Positions 17,438 to 24,945 of a DNA stretch of 64,000 nucleotides are shown in pieces. A program made the position numbers and the translations under genes. Numbering within the stretch: the stretch's first letter is position 1; each line of letters opens with the position of its first letter. Under the pieces are notes generated by a model that saw nothing but the letters and a program-made list of their open reading frames with translations, had not been told where the DNA came from and made no database searches. The stretch lies in contig JBAZMA010000001.1 of NCBI GenBank assembly GCA_041649995.1, positions 273,683 to 337,682 of the forward strand, in the 5' to 3' direction. This stretch comes from JBAZMA01 sp041649995. GTDB taxonomy: Bacteria; Omnitrophota; Gorgyraeia; Velamenicoccales; Velamenicoccaceae.

Positions 17438-17656
17438 ATGAAACAGATGAAAGTCAGTGCCATTGTGGGGTTGGCGGTGACCGTTCTGGCCGTCGTGATC
17501 GCGTTCGCTTTCAGTTTTGCCACGCTTTCCTATCAGGCAGAGGTTGCCAAACTCAGGAAGATGAATAAGGAATACGAGGTTGTGATCCGCAATTATCAGG
17601 GATTGCTGGAAAGCATCAAGCTTCAGCTGGAAGAAGCGCCAAAGGCAGTTAAGTAA
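17438..17656 (+). CDS. Small single-pass membrane protein with coiled coil (unknown)
   Basis: 72 aa, not recognised. It starts MKQMK, has one membrane helix (about residues 7-29) and then a charged heptad-like helix (about 32-68). It is supported as a gene by a strong AAGGAGGGG site upstream of the ATG and by a look-alike gene at 18151 with the same plan. Likely orientation is a short cytoplasmic N-terminus with the helix in the periplasm. It lies just after the LPS glycosyltransferases; a link to the envelope is a guess. Confidence 0.7.
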   Translation: MKQMKVSAIVGLAVTVLAVVIAFAFSFATLSYQAEVAKLRKMNKEYEVVIRNYQGLLESIKLQLEEAPKAVK

Positions 17657-18150
17657 TAAGATAGGCATTTCAAATACGCCGCCGCAGAAAAGCTGAGCTG
17701 ACGGGTTAGGCCGGGTGTCGGCAGTTATCCAAAAAGGGTAGGCATCCGCATTCCATATGTCGCAGAAGGCGACACACTGACCTTTCCAATAAGGTCAGGT
17801 GGAGCGGAGGGCCTAATCCACAAAGGATAGGCATCCGCATTCCACATAGCGGAGGGCCTAACCCAGAAAAGGGTAGGTCTCCGTATTCCACACAGCGGAG
17901 GGCCTAATCCACAAAGGATAGGCCTGCGCAATTCTGTCGCAAAAGGCGGCACAGTTCTCATTCCGCCGGAGGCGGATTGGTTAATAACATGACTCCTCGC
18001 CAAACGCTTGTCAATTTCACCCGATGCGACCAGAGGTTCGAGTGAAATTGACTGACGCAGGCTTCGGAGTTAACCCAGAAAAGGGTAGGCCTGCGCAATT
18101 CCAAATAAGCGCAAGGGCCTAATCCGCCAGAGGCGGATTAAGGGGGAAAA
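17657..18150. repeat. Array of short palindromes between two small membrane-protein genes
   Basis: 494 bp without a believable gene. A unit built as GCGGAGGGCCTAATCC, a short A-rich loop, GGATAGGC, then ATCCGCATTCC recurs at about 17814, 17849 and 17895, with diverged copies at about 17720, 18056 and 18109. Each unit folds as a small TA(A)NCC/GGNTA hairpin. Additional stems: TCCGCC-GGA-GGCGGA (17962-17976), an 11-bp perfect inverted repeat GTCAATTTCAC/GTGAAATTGAC (18010-18020 and 18042-18052), and a 9-bp stem at 18120-18140 directly before the ribosome site of the next gene. It resembles a cluster of REP-like elements. Confidence 0.75.
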
Positions 18151-18393
18151 ATGAAGGCAATGAAAACAAGAGGACTTGTTATCGCTATCACCATTGTTGT
18201 TATTTTTATCGCCGGTATAGGCATAGGCGATTGGCTGGCCAGCGCTCGTTCCCAGGCACTGATCGCACGGCTTGAAGGGGAGAGGACGATCCTAAAGACC
18301 GAGATTGAGCGGTATATGCAGGTTGTCCGCAATATCCGTTCGGAGGCCACGCAAGCGATGCCCCTGGAAAGAGCGCAGGAGCAGGAGAAGTAG
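18151..18393 (+). CDS. Small single-pass membrane protein with coiled coil (unknown)
   Basis: 80 aa, not recognised. It starts MKAMK, has one membrane helix (about residues 8-30) and then a long charged helix with heptad character (about 35-75). The plan matches the 72-aa protein at 17438, so the pair may be diverged duplicates. An AAGGGGG ribosome site precedes the ATG. The gene follows the palindrome array, and its ribosome site touches the 9-bp stem at 18120-18140, so translation could be affected by that fold. Confidence 0.7.
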   Translation: MKAMKTRGLVIAITIVVIFIAGIGIGDWLASARSQALIARLEGERTILKTEIERYMQVVRNIRSEATQAMPLERAQEQEK

Positions 18394-18458
18394 TTCGGGA
18401 AAAGGCATCTTTAGCCGCCTAAGCGTCCAAACAGCAAGGGTATTTAAGGAGGAACTTT

Positions 18459-18767
18459 ATGAGGATAAGGTTATGGATTTTTGGATTGGCCCTGGCGGCA
18501 GCAGCCGGATGCGCGAATGTCTGTGAATTCGGACGTTCCAGCGATTCGGAGAAAAACGTCCGTTGTTACGGCTTGATGGACGCGGCTAAGCCCGGCATGA
18601 CGCAAAAAGAGGTTGAAAAGAAGATCGGGTTCCCTGATCAGAGGAGGTTCGGGATCAGTTATATGGGCAAGCATTATGACGAGGCCTGGATTTATACGAC
18701 GGCCGCTCCCAAAACCATCCTGTATTTTACCAATGGAATCCTTCAGGAAAAAGACTACCAGTCGTGA
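18459..18767 (+). CDS. Small lipoprotein with BamE/SmpA-like domain
   Basis: 102 aa. The signal peptide ends in the lipobox AAGC (Cys18), so the protein is probably lipidated and exported. The mature part contains GMTQKEVEKKIGFPDQ and then AWIYTT...ILYFTNGIL, the pattern of the SmpA/OmlA/BamE fold. In E. coli BamE belongs to the outer-membrane beta-barrel assembly complex; many unrelated small lipoproteins share this fold, so the function is open. An AAGGAGG ribosome site is 7 nt upstream. It lies between the small membrane proteins and the Kdo operon. Confidence 0.75.
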   Translation: MRIRLWIFGLALAAAAGCANVCEFGRSSDSEKNVRCYGLMDAAKPGMTQKEVEKKIGFPDQRRFGISYMGKHYDEAWIYTTAAPKTILYFTNGILQEKDYQS

Positions 18768-18880
18768 AGCCGGCCGCGTGATCGGGCATAAGGGAAATCG
18801 CGTATTTTTGTGCCATTTCCTGCTTTTGTCTCTTTCGTGCGCCTGATATCTCACCGCCTGGCCTTTGACTGAAACATATG

Positions 18881-18909
18881 TTGACCGCGATAGAGGTCGT
18901 TGATATAAT
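18881..18909 (+). promoter_or_regulatory. Near-consensus sigma70 promoter of the Kdo/Lpt operon
   Basis: TTGACC (18881-18886), a 17-nt spacer and a perfect TATAAT (18904-18909). It is the strongest promoter-like match noticed in the window. Transcription would start near 18916, only about 11 nt before the GTG at 18927 or 29 nt before the ATG at 18945. The rest of the 18768-18926 gap shows nothing else. Confidence 0.75.
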
Positions 18910-18926
18910 TAACTCTTCAATAAAGC

Positions 18927-19874
18927 GTGAATTACCCCATCAAAATGGACCTCTCAAGACTCAAGACTTATTCCATCAAATCCAGAATCAGCAAGGTTGA
19001 TAAGGCTTTGCTTGCCAAGCCTCTTAAGGGCCGGGCAAGCTTCCGGTCTTTTTTTGACTCACTTCCTAACATTCTAAAAGCAAAAGACTTAAGAGAGGTT
19101 GTCCGGGCTGTTGTCCTGGCCAGAAAGAAAAATAAGCCCGTCATTTTTCTCATGGGCGCGCATGTTGTCAAATGCGGGCTTTCGCCTGTCGTCATTGATC
19201 TGCTGGAACGCGGGATTCTGACGTCGATTTCCACCAATGGAGCAGGCATAATCCATGATTTTGAAATGGCATTTTGCGGAAAGACGTCTGAAGACGTGGC
19301 TTGCGCCCTCAAAGACGGAAGTTTCGGCATGGCCAGGGAAACAGCGGAGTTTATTAATGCCGCGATCGATGAGGGGGTCCAGAAGGGCAAGGGCCTGGGC
19401 GAATCTGTCGGTTATAAAATAGCGGAAGATAAGCTGAGGTTCAGGGATTTAAGCATCGCCGCCGCCTGTTACCGGCTCAAGCGGCTCCTGAGCGTGCATG
19501 TGGCGCTGGGGACGGACATTATCCATCAGCATCCGTCCTGCGACGGGGCCAGGACCGGCGAGGCCTCCCTGCGGGATTTCCGGAAACTCGCTGATGAGGT
19601 TGCGCGCCTGGATGGAGGCGGTGTTGTGATCAATGTCGGTTCTGCCGTCATCCTGCCTGAGGTTTTCTTGAAGGCCTTGAGCATTTCCCGGAACCTCAAC
19701 GCGAGGGTCCGCGATTTTACCACGGTTAATTTCGACATGAATTTCCATTACAGGCCCCACCAGAATATCGTCACAAGGCCGCTGGACGGCTGCGGACGCG
19801 GTTACTACATTCTCGGGCATCATGAGATCATGCTTCCGCTTCTGGCCCACGCCATCAAGGAGGCAAGGGGTTGA
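18927..19874 (+). CDS. Deoxyhypusine synthase-like protein of unknown function
   Basis: 315 aa. Segments such as GLSPVVIDLLERGILT, STNGAGIIHDFE, GTDIIHQHPSCDG and GSAVILPEVFLKAL suggest a remote relation to the deoxyhypusine synthase (DHS) fold, an NAD-binding Rossmann-like fold. The SWGK-type catalytic lysine motif of true DHS was not found, and bacteria normally lack hypusine, so a different reaction is expected. It is the first gene of the operon with the heptose kinase and Kdo genes, which suggests a role in LPS sugar supply. Start is uncertain: GTG 18927, or ATG 18945 which gives MDLSRLKTYSIKSR. Neither has a clear ribosome site. Confidence 0.6.
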   Translation: MNYPIKMDLSRLKTYSIKSRISKVDKALLAKPLKGRASFRSFFDSLPNILKAKDLREVVRAVVLARKKNKPVIFLMGAHVVKCGLSPVVIDLLERGILTSISTNGAGIIHDFEMAFCGKTSEDVACALKDGSFGMARETAEFINAAIDEGVQKGKGLGESVGYKIAEDKLRFRDLSIAAACYRLKRLLSVHVALGTDIIHQHPSCDGARTGEASLRDFRKLADEVARLDGGGVVINVGSAVILPEVFLKALSISRNLNARVRDFTTVNFDMNFHYRPHQNIVTRPLDGCGRGYYILGHHEIMLPLLAHAIKEARG

Positions 19875-19875
19875 T

Positions 19876-20877
19876 ATGGCCGTTTTGACAAAAGAGAAGC
19901 TGAAGAAAATATTCGCCGGGTTTTCAGCGTCCCGCATTATGGTCATAGGCGATCTCATCCTGGATGAGTTTATCTGGGGCAGGGCGGATAGAATTTCGCC
20001 TGAGGCCCCGGTCCCCGTGGTCTGGGCGCAGTCCCAGTCTTTCATGCCCGGAGGCGCCTCCAACGTTGCCAATAACCTGGCTTCTCTGGGCGCCAAGGTT
20101 TTTCTCTATGGCGTCGTGGGTGAAGACAGGAACGGCCAGACCCTCACCGGGCTTCTGGAGAAGAAGGGCGTGGATTGCCAGGGGGTGATCGGCGATCCGG
20201 ACAGGCCGACGACCGTTAAGACCCGCATCATCGCCGGGCATCAGCAGATGGTCCGGCTGGACTGGGAAAAAACAGAGGGGCTTCATGTCGACAGAAGCAA
20301 GGAGATCATTGCCCGGATCCAAAAAAGGATCGATAGCGTCGACGCGTTGATTATTGAGGATTACGGCAAGGGATTGATCCAGCCCGGCCTTTTGAAGAGC
20401 ATCATCGCCCTGGCCAAAAAACATAAAAAGATCATTACTGTTGACCCCAAGGTGGAGCATTTCAGTTATTACAAGGGGATAACGGCCATGACCCCCAATG
20501 AAAAAGAGGCGTCCGCGGGCGCGAAGATTCCTGTCCAGGCCGATGAGGATATTGACCGTATCGGCTGGAAGCTGCTCAAGACGCTGCGCAGTGAAGGCGT
20601 TCTGGTCACCCTTGGCGAGAAAGGCATGAAGCTGTTCAAGGGAAACCGCCTCATTCATATCCCTACCGTGGCGCAGGAGGTCTTTGATGTTTCCGGCGCC
20701 GGGGATACCGTTATTTCCGTTTTTACTCTGGCCCTCTCGCGCGGCGTGGACATGGAGAACGCCGCCAAGATCGCCAATGTCGCGGCCGGCGTTGTGGTGG
20801 GGAAGGTTGGCGTGGCCGTGGTGAGCCCGGCGGAAATTCTGGAAGGCTGGGAGCGCTTGAAGGGGAAGCTGGCTTAA
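19876..20877 (+). CDS. rfaE1: D-glycero-beta-D-manno-heptose-7-phosphate kinase (single-domain)
   Basis: Ribokinase/PfkB-family kinase for ADP-heptose synthesis. RISPEAPVPVV and GGASNVANNLASLGA form the substrate lid region, and DVSGAGDTVISVF holds the anion-hole and catalytic Asp. Only the kinase domain of HldE is present (333 aa); the C-terminal nucleotidyltransferase domain is absent, so a separate adenylyltransferase must be elsewhere. ATG 19876 is 5 nt after AGGGG and 1 nt after the previous stop. gmhA, gmhB and hldD are not in this window. Confidence 0.88.
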   Translation: MAVLTKEKLKKIFAGFSASRIMVIGDLILDEFIWGRADRISPEAPVPVVWAQSQSFMPGGASNVANNLASLGAKVFLYGVVGEDRNGQTLTGLLEKKGVDCQGVIGDPDRPTTVKTRIIAGHQQMVRLDWEKTEGLHVDRSKEIIARIQKRIDSVDALIIEDYGKGLIQPGLLKSIIALAKKHKKIITVDPKVEHFSYYKGITAMTPNEKEASAGAKIPVQADEDIDRIGWKLLKTLRSEGVLVTLGEKGMKLFKGNRLIHIPTVAQEVFDVSGAGDTVISVFTLALSRGVDMENAAKIANVAAGVVVGKVGVAVVSPAEILEGWERLKGKLA

Positions 20878-20897
20878 AAAAGAAGGATTTCTGAAAA

Positions 20898-21647
20898 ATG
20901 AACGCGATCGGCGTGATACCCGCCCGTTATGGTTCTGTGCGCTTCGAAGGCAAGGTCTTGGCGGACCTTTTGGGAAAACCCATGCTTCAGCATGTCTGGG
21001 AAAACGCGCGCAAGGCCAAGTCCTTAGATGACGTCATTGTTGCCTGCGACGATGAAAGGATCAAGGTCGCCGTCGAGGGATTCGGCGGCAAGGCCGTTAT
21101 GACGGCCAAAGCGCACACCAGCGGCACGGAACGCATCGCTGAAGCCGTCGGAGAAATGGACGTCAAGGTCGTGGTGAATATTCAGGGGGATGAGCCTCTC
21201 ATCCATCCGTCCATGATCAATGATGTGGCCACGACGCTTTTGAATAATCCGCAGTTGAATGTGGCGACGGTCATGAAGCGTATCGAGCACGAAGAGGAGA
21301 TCGCCGACCCGAATGTCGTCAAGGTGGTCGTCAACAAGAAGGCCCAGGCCCTGTATTTTTCCCGTTGCCCGATCCCTTTTGTCAGGGAAGAGGAACCCGG
21401 GATGCGTGTCCATAACAAGCATATCGGGCTTTACGGTTACACGAAGGATTTTCTGTTCATTTATAAAAATCTGCCGGTTTCCAGATTGGAGAGCTTTGAG
21501 AAGCTTGAGCAGTTGAGAATTTTGGAGAACGGCTATTCGATCCGCGTGGTGGAGACCAAGCACGAAACGATCGGAGTCGATACCCGCGAGGATCTGGAAA
21601 AGGTGAAGCAGTGGATGCTTTTGAGAAATAAGGTGGGAGAGATTTGA
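20898..21647 (+). CDS. kdsB: 3-deoxy-manno-octulosonate cytidylyltransferase (CMP-Kdo synthetase)
   Basis: Activates Kdo as CMP-Kdo, the donor used by WaaA. The sequence opens with the nucleotidyltransferase motif IPARYGSVRFEGKVL and carries HTSGTERIAEA and VVNIQGDEPLI, typical of KdsB. Length 249 aa is normal. It lies directly upstream of kdsA with a 1-nt overlap (TGATG). The Kdo steps kdsB-kdsA-kdsD-kdsC are consecutive here. Confidence 0.96.
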   Translation: MNAIGVIPARYGSVRFEGKVLADLLGKPMLQHVWENARKAKSLDDVIVACDDERIKVAVEGFGGKAVMTAKAHTSGTERIAEAVGEMDVKVVVNIQGDEPLIHPSMINDVATTLLNNPQLNVATVMKRIEHEEEIADPNVVKVVVNKKAQALYFSRCPIPFVREEEPGMRVHNKHIGLYGYTKDFLFIYKNLPVSRLESFEKLEQLRILENGYSIRVVETKHETIGVDTREDLEKVKQWMLLRNKVGEI

Positions 21648-22474
21648 TGGGCGTCAGGCGCGTCAAGATCGGGAATGTGGAGTTGGGAGGGGGCCGGCCC
21701 TTGGTCCTGATTGCCGGGCCATGCGTCATCGAGTCCGAGAAAGCCACGCTGAAGGCGGCCGGGTGCCTGGTGGAGATTTGCCGCTCATCGCAGATACCGC
21801 TTGTTTTCAAATCCAGCTACGATAAGGCCAACAGGACATCCCTGTCTTCTTTCCGCGGCCCCGGTTTAAGGGAAGGTTTAAAGATCCTCTCCCGCGTGCG
21901 CAAGGATTTCGGGATTCCTGTTTTGAGCGATGTGCACAGTGTGGAAGAGGCCCGGATGGCCGGGGAGGTCCTGGATTGCCTGCAGATACCGGCTTTTTTA
22001 TGCCGCCAGACCGATCTTCTCATGGCCGCGGCCAGGACAAAAAAAGCGATCAATATCAAGAAAGGTCAGTTTCTGGCGCCCTGGAATATGGATGAAGTGG
22101 TTCGTAAGATCGAAGCCAGCGGCAACCGCAAGATCCTGCTTTCCGAACGGGGGGTTTCTTTCGGATACAATAATCTCGTCGTGGATTTCCGCAGTCTTTC
22201 CATCATGCGCGCCCTGGGGTATCCGGTGATTTTCGACGCGACACACAGTGTTCAGATCCCGGGCGGCCGGGGGACTTCCAGCGGCGGTGAGAAGAGATAT
22301 GTGGCCGCCTTGTCCCGGGCGGCCGTTGCGTTCGGCTGCGACGGTCTTTTCCTGGAAGTCCACCAAAATCCGGATAAGGCTCTCTGCGACGGCCCGAACA
22401 TGCTCTCGCTTTCGGAATTGCCGCGGCTTTTGAAAGCGGTCAGCGGAATCGAGCGGATCAGCAGGACTTCTTAG
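21647..22474 (+). CDS. kdsA: 3-deoxy-8-phosphooctulonate (Kdo-8-phosphate) synthase
   Basis: Condenses phosphoenolpyruvate with arabinose-5-phosphate. Diagnostic segments: IAGPCVIESE, FKSSYDKANRTS, LSDVHSVEEA, QIPAFLCRQTDLL and FDATHSVQIPGG. The 275-aa length is normal. The start is ATG 21647, which overlaps the kdsB stop by 1 nt and has GGGAGAG 7 nt upstream; the preceding TTG is not favoured. It acts after KdsD and before KdsC in the Kdo route. Confidence 0.96.
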   Translation: MGVRRVKIGNVELGGGRPLVLIAGPCVIESEKATLKAAGCLVEICRSSQIPLVFKSSYDKANRTSLSSFRGPGLREGLKILSRVRKDFGIPVLSDVHSVEEARMAGEVLDCLQIPAFLCRQTDLLMAAARTKKAINIKKGQFLAPWNMDEVVRKIEASGNRKILLSERGVSFGYNNLVVDFRSLSIMRALGYPVIFDATHSVQIPGGRGTSSGGEKRYVAALSRAAVAFGCDGLFLEVHQNPDKALCDGPNMLSLSELPRLLKAVSGIERISRTS

Positions 22475-22532
22475 AAAAAACGGATCAGATTCCCTCAAGG
22501 ATTTTTTCGCAAAAAAACAAGAAGGAACCCAG

Positions 22533-23492
22533 ATGCACATTGCCCAGGCTAAACAGGTTTTGCGGATCGAGGCGGATGCCATCGAGGCTTTGATCCGCAG
22601 GTTGGACGCGTCTTTTGACAAGGCGATCGGCCTTTTGGCGGATTGCCGCGGGCGCGTGATCGTCACGGGCATGGGCAAAGGGGGCCTGATCGGTCAAAAG
22701 ATCTCCGCGACCCTTTCCTCCACGGGGACGCCCAGCCTGTTTTTGCATTCGGCGGAAGCGATCCATGGAGACCTGGGCCGCGTGACGCGGGAGGATGTGA
22801 TCCTGGCGATCTCCAACAGCGGTGAAACGGAGGAAGTCATCAAGCTTCTTCCTCTCATCAAAAAGATCGGCGTCAAGCTGATCGCGTTGACCGGCAACGC
22901 CCGTTCGACGCTGGCCAAGCACAGCGACGTGGTCCTGGATGTCTCCGTTAAAAAAGAGGCCTGTCCGCTGGGGTTGGCCCCGACGGCCAGCACGACCGCC
23001 GCGCTCGCCATGGGAGACGCGATCGCCGTTTGTCTTCTGAAGGAAAAAGGATTCAAGGCGGAAGATTTCGCGTTCTACCATCCCGGAGGAGCGCTGGGAA
23101 AAAGGCTTCTTTTGAAGGTCGAAGATATTATGCGAAAAGGCTCCTGGAACCCGGTCGTTAAGGGCGAGCTTCTTGTGGGCGACGTTCTTTTAAAGATCAC
23201 CGGGGCGCGGGCCGGGGCGGCCAGCGTGGTGGATTCTTCCGGCCGGCTGACGGGTATTTTTACGGATGGTGATCTGAGGCGGCATGTGGATAACAGCGAG
23301 TCGCTGGTGACCAGAAAAGTCAAAGACGTCATGACCAAAAATCCCGTGACGATCTCCCGGGACCGGCTGGCCAGCGAGGCCCTGCGAATCCTCAAAGACA
23401 AAAGGATCGATGAGCTGCCCGTTGTGGATGAAAAAGGGCGGCCGATCGGAATGCTGGATGTGCAGGACCTGTTGAAGGCAGGTCTGGTTTGA
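22533..23492 (+). CDS. kdsD: Arabinose-5-phosphate isomerase
   Basis: Interconverts ribulose-5-phosphate and arabinose-5-phosphate, the entry step of Kdo synthesis. An N-terminal SIS sugar-isomerase domain (about 30-175; GMGKGGLIGQKISATLSSTG, ISNSGETEEVI) is followed by two CBS domains (about 205-319; DIMRKG..., DVMTKNPVTI...). The HPGGALGKRL segment joining the parts is typical of the KdsD/KpsF family. At 319 aa it is full length. An AGAAGGAA ribosome site precedes the ATG. Confidence 0.95.
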   Translation: MHIAQAKQVLRIEADAIEALIRRLDASFDKAIGLLADCRGRVIVTGMGKGGLIGQKISATLSSTGTPSLFLHSAEAIHGDLGRVTREDVILAISNSGETEEVIKLLPLIKKIGVKLIALTGNARSTLAKHSDVVLDVSVKKEACPLGLAPTASTTAALAMGDAIAVCLLKEKGFKAEDFAFYHPGGALGKRLLLKVEDIMRKGSWNPVVKGELLVGDVLLKITGARAGAASVVDSSGRLTGIFTDGDLRRHVDNSESLVTRKVKDVMTKNPVTISRDRLASEALRILKDKRIDELPVVDEKGRPIGMLDVQDLLKAGLV

Positions 23493-23506
23493 GGAAGAAA
23501 ATAGCG

Positions 23507-24055
23507 ATGACGGCAAAAAAGCTCCAGGCCAGGTTCAAAAAAATCAAATTATTGCTGTTGGACGTCGATGGCGTTCTGACGGATGGCCGCATCATTTATG
23601 ACAGCGGGGGCAGGGACGCGAAATTTTTTGACGTGCACGACGGCCTGGGCGTTACGCTTCTGGGACGGCTGGGCGTAAAGACCATTTTGATCACGGCCAA
23701 GGGGTCCGGTTGCATAGACCCCAGGGCCAAAGACATGCACGTGGAGGCGGTTTATAAGATGGATCAGATGTCGGAGACGGGCATGTGCCCGAAATCGCAG
23801 GCGTATCGCGCGATCAAAAAGAATTTCGAAGCCGGGGACGAAGAGATTTGTTTTGTGGGGGATGATCTGGTGGATCTTTGCGTGATGCGTCAGTGCGGTC
23901 TTCCCGTGGCCGTCTCAAACGCGGTCGCGGAAGTGAAAAAAGCCGCCGTGTATGTGACGGCTAAGCCCGGAGGCCGGGGCGCTGTGCGCGAAGTGGCGGA
24001 ATTGATCTTGAAATCCAAAGGGCTGTGGGAAAAAGCCGTGGAGTTGTATACGTGA
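23507..24055 (+). CDS. kdsC: 3-deoxy-D-manno-octulosonate 8-phosphate phosphatase
   Basis: HAD-superfamily phosphatase that releases Kdo from Kdo-8-phosphate. The nucleophile motif LLDVDGVLTDG puts the Asp pair at residues 19 and 21, and the last motif is FVGDDLVDL. It is the small, capless type (182 aa). ATG 23507 is chosen because GAGGAAG (23491-23497) lies 9 nt upstream; the frame also runs from a TTG at 23489 that overlaps kdsD. The stop overlaps the next gene by 4 nt. Confidence 0.93.
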   Translation: MTAKKLQARFKKIKLLLLDVDGVLTDGRIIYDSGGRDAKFFDVHDGLGVTLLGRLGVKTILITAKGSGCIDPRAKDMHVEAVYKMDQMSETGMCPKSQAYRAIKKNFEAGDEEICFVGDDLVDLCVMRQCGLPVAVSNAVAEVKKAAVYVTAKPGGRGAVREVAELILKSKGLWEKAVELYT

Positions 24056-24945
24056 AAGCCAGATTTGTCCTGACGGCGGTTTTGTTTTTGAGCGCGTGGG
24101 CGCAGGCCTTGGCCCTGGGCGTGGAAGGGCCGGCCGGCTCTCCCGGAGGCAGCGATCCCCAGCAGATGCAGGATTTTAATATCGCCGGCTACGACGCGAA
24201 AGGGGATAAGACCTGGGAGGTGGAAGGCGCCTCCATGGATATGATGGGCGACGATGTCAAGATCGCCGATATCACGGCCCGCCTTTTTGGGCAGGAGCCG
24301 GACGGTCAGAGCATGGTATTGACGGCGGACCATGGCCGTTTTGACAAGACTTCCGGGAAGGTGCGGCTGGAAGACAATGTCCGCGCCGTGACCGAAAGCG
24401 GAGCGGAGATGACGACCAGCGTCCTGGACTGGTCTCAAACAGACCGCCTGATCTCCACCGAAGAGAAAGTCAATATCACCAGGGACAATATGGAGGCTGT
24501 GGGCACGGGCCTGGAGGCCAAACCCGACTTGAAGGTCGCCAAGCTTGAAAAGGACGTGACATTGACCCTTCCCCAGCAACAGCCGGCTTCGGCGGCCGCC
24601 GAGGAGAAGTCGCTGGGCCCCGGGAAGATGGTGATTACCTGCGACGGGCCCATGGAACTTGACTATGAAGAGCAGTTCGCGACATTCGAGAAAAACGTCC
24701 ACGTGGACAGCGAGGGCGATCAGGGCCAGATGGTTTCCGATAAAATGACGGTTTATTTCGATAAGGCGAGCAAGCAGATCGGCAAGATCGTGGCCGAAGG
24801 AAACGTCAAGATCACCAGGGATGGGAACACGTCTCACAGCGAGACCGCGGTTTTCATGGCCAAGGACAGAAAAATGGTCTTGACCGGCCGGCCGCAGCTG
24901 GTGATGTATATGGAAGAAGGCGGATTTGAAATGGGCGGGTTCTAA
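24052..24945 (+). CDS. LptC/LptA-type LPS transport protein (both parts in one chain)
   Basis: 297 aa. GTG 24052 gives a good N-terminal hydrophobic segment (MKARFVLTAVLFLSAWA) and a 4-nt overlap with kdsC; the ATG at 24025 would put charged residues before it. Residues about 35-165 look like LptC (DFNIAGYDAKGDKTWEVEG, then beta strands). Residues about 185-290 look like the LptA/OstA domain (MELDYEEQFATFEKNVHV, KIVAEGNVKITRDG). Both are beta-jellyroll parts of the periplasmic bridge that carries LPS to the outer membrane. Adjacent lptB supports this. That one chain replaces separate LptC and LptA is inference. Confidence 0.8.
   Translation: MKARFVLTAVLFLSAWAQALALGVEGPAGSPGGSDPQQMQDFNIAGYDAKGDKTWEVEGASMDMMGDDVKIADITARLFGQEPDGQSMVLTADHGRFDKTSGKVRLEDNVRAVTESGAEMTTSVLDWSQTDRLISTEEKVNITRDNMEAVGTGLEAKPDLKVAKLEKDVTLTLPQQQPASAAAEEKSLGPGKMVITCDGPMELDYEEQFATFEKNVHVDSEGDQGQMVSDKMTVYFDKASKQIGKIVAEGNVKITRDGNTSHSETAVFMAKDRKMVLTGRPQLVMYMEEGGFEMGGF

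Noticed and set aside
17706..18003. Short - strand open frames in the palindrome array
   Set aside because: Their repeated peptides come directly from the repeated DNA unit; no start context supports translation.
18927..19874. True deoxyhypusine synthase
   Set aside because: The catalytic lysine motif was not found and no eIF5A substrate is expected in bacteria, so only a DHS-like label is used.
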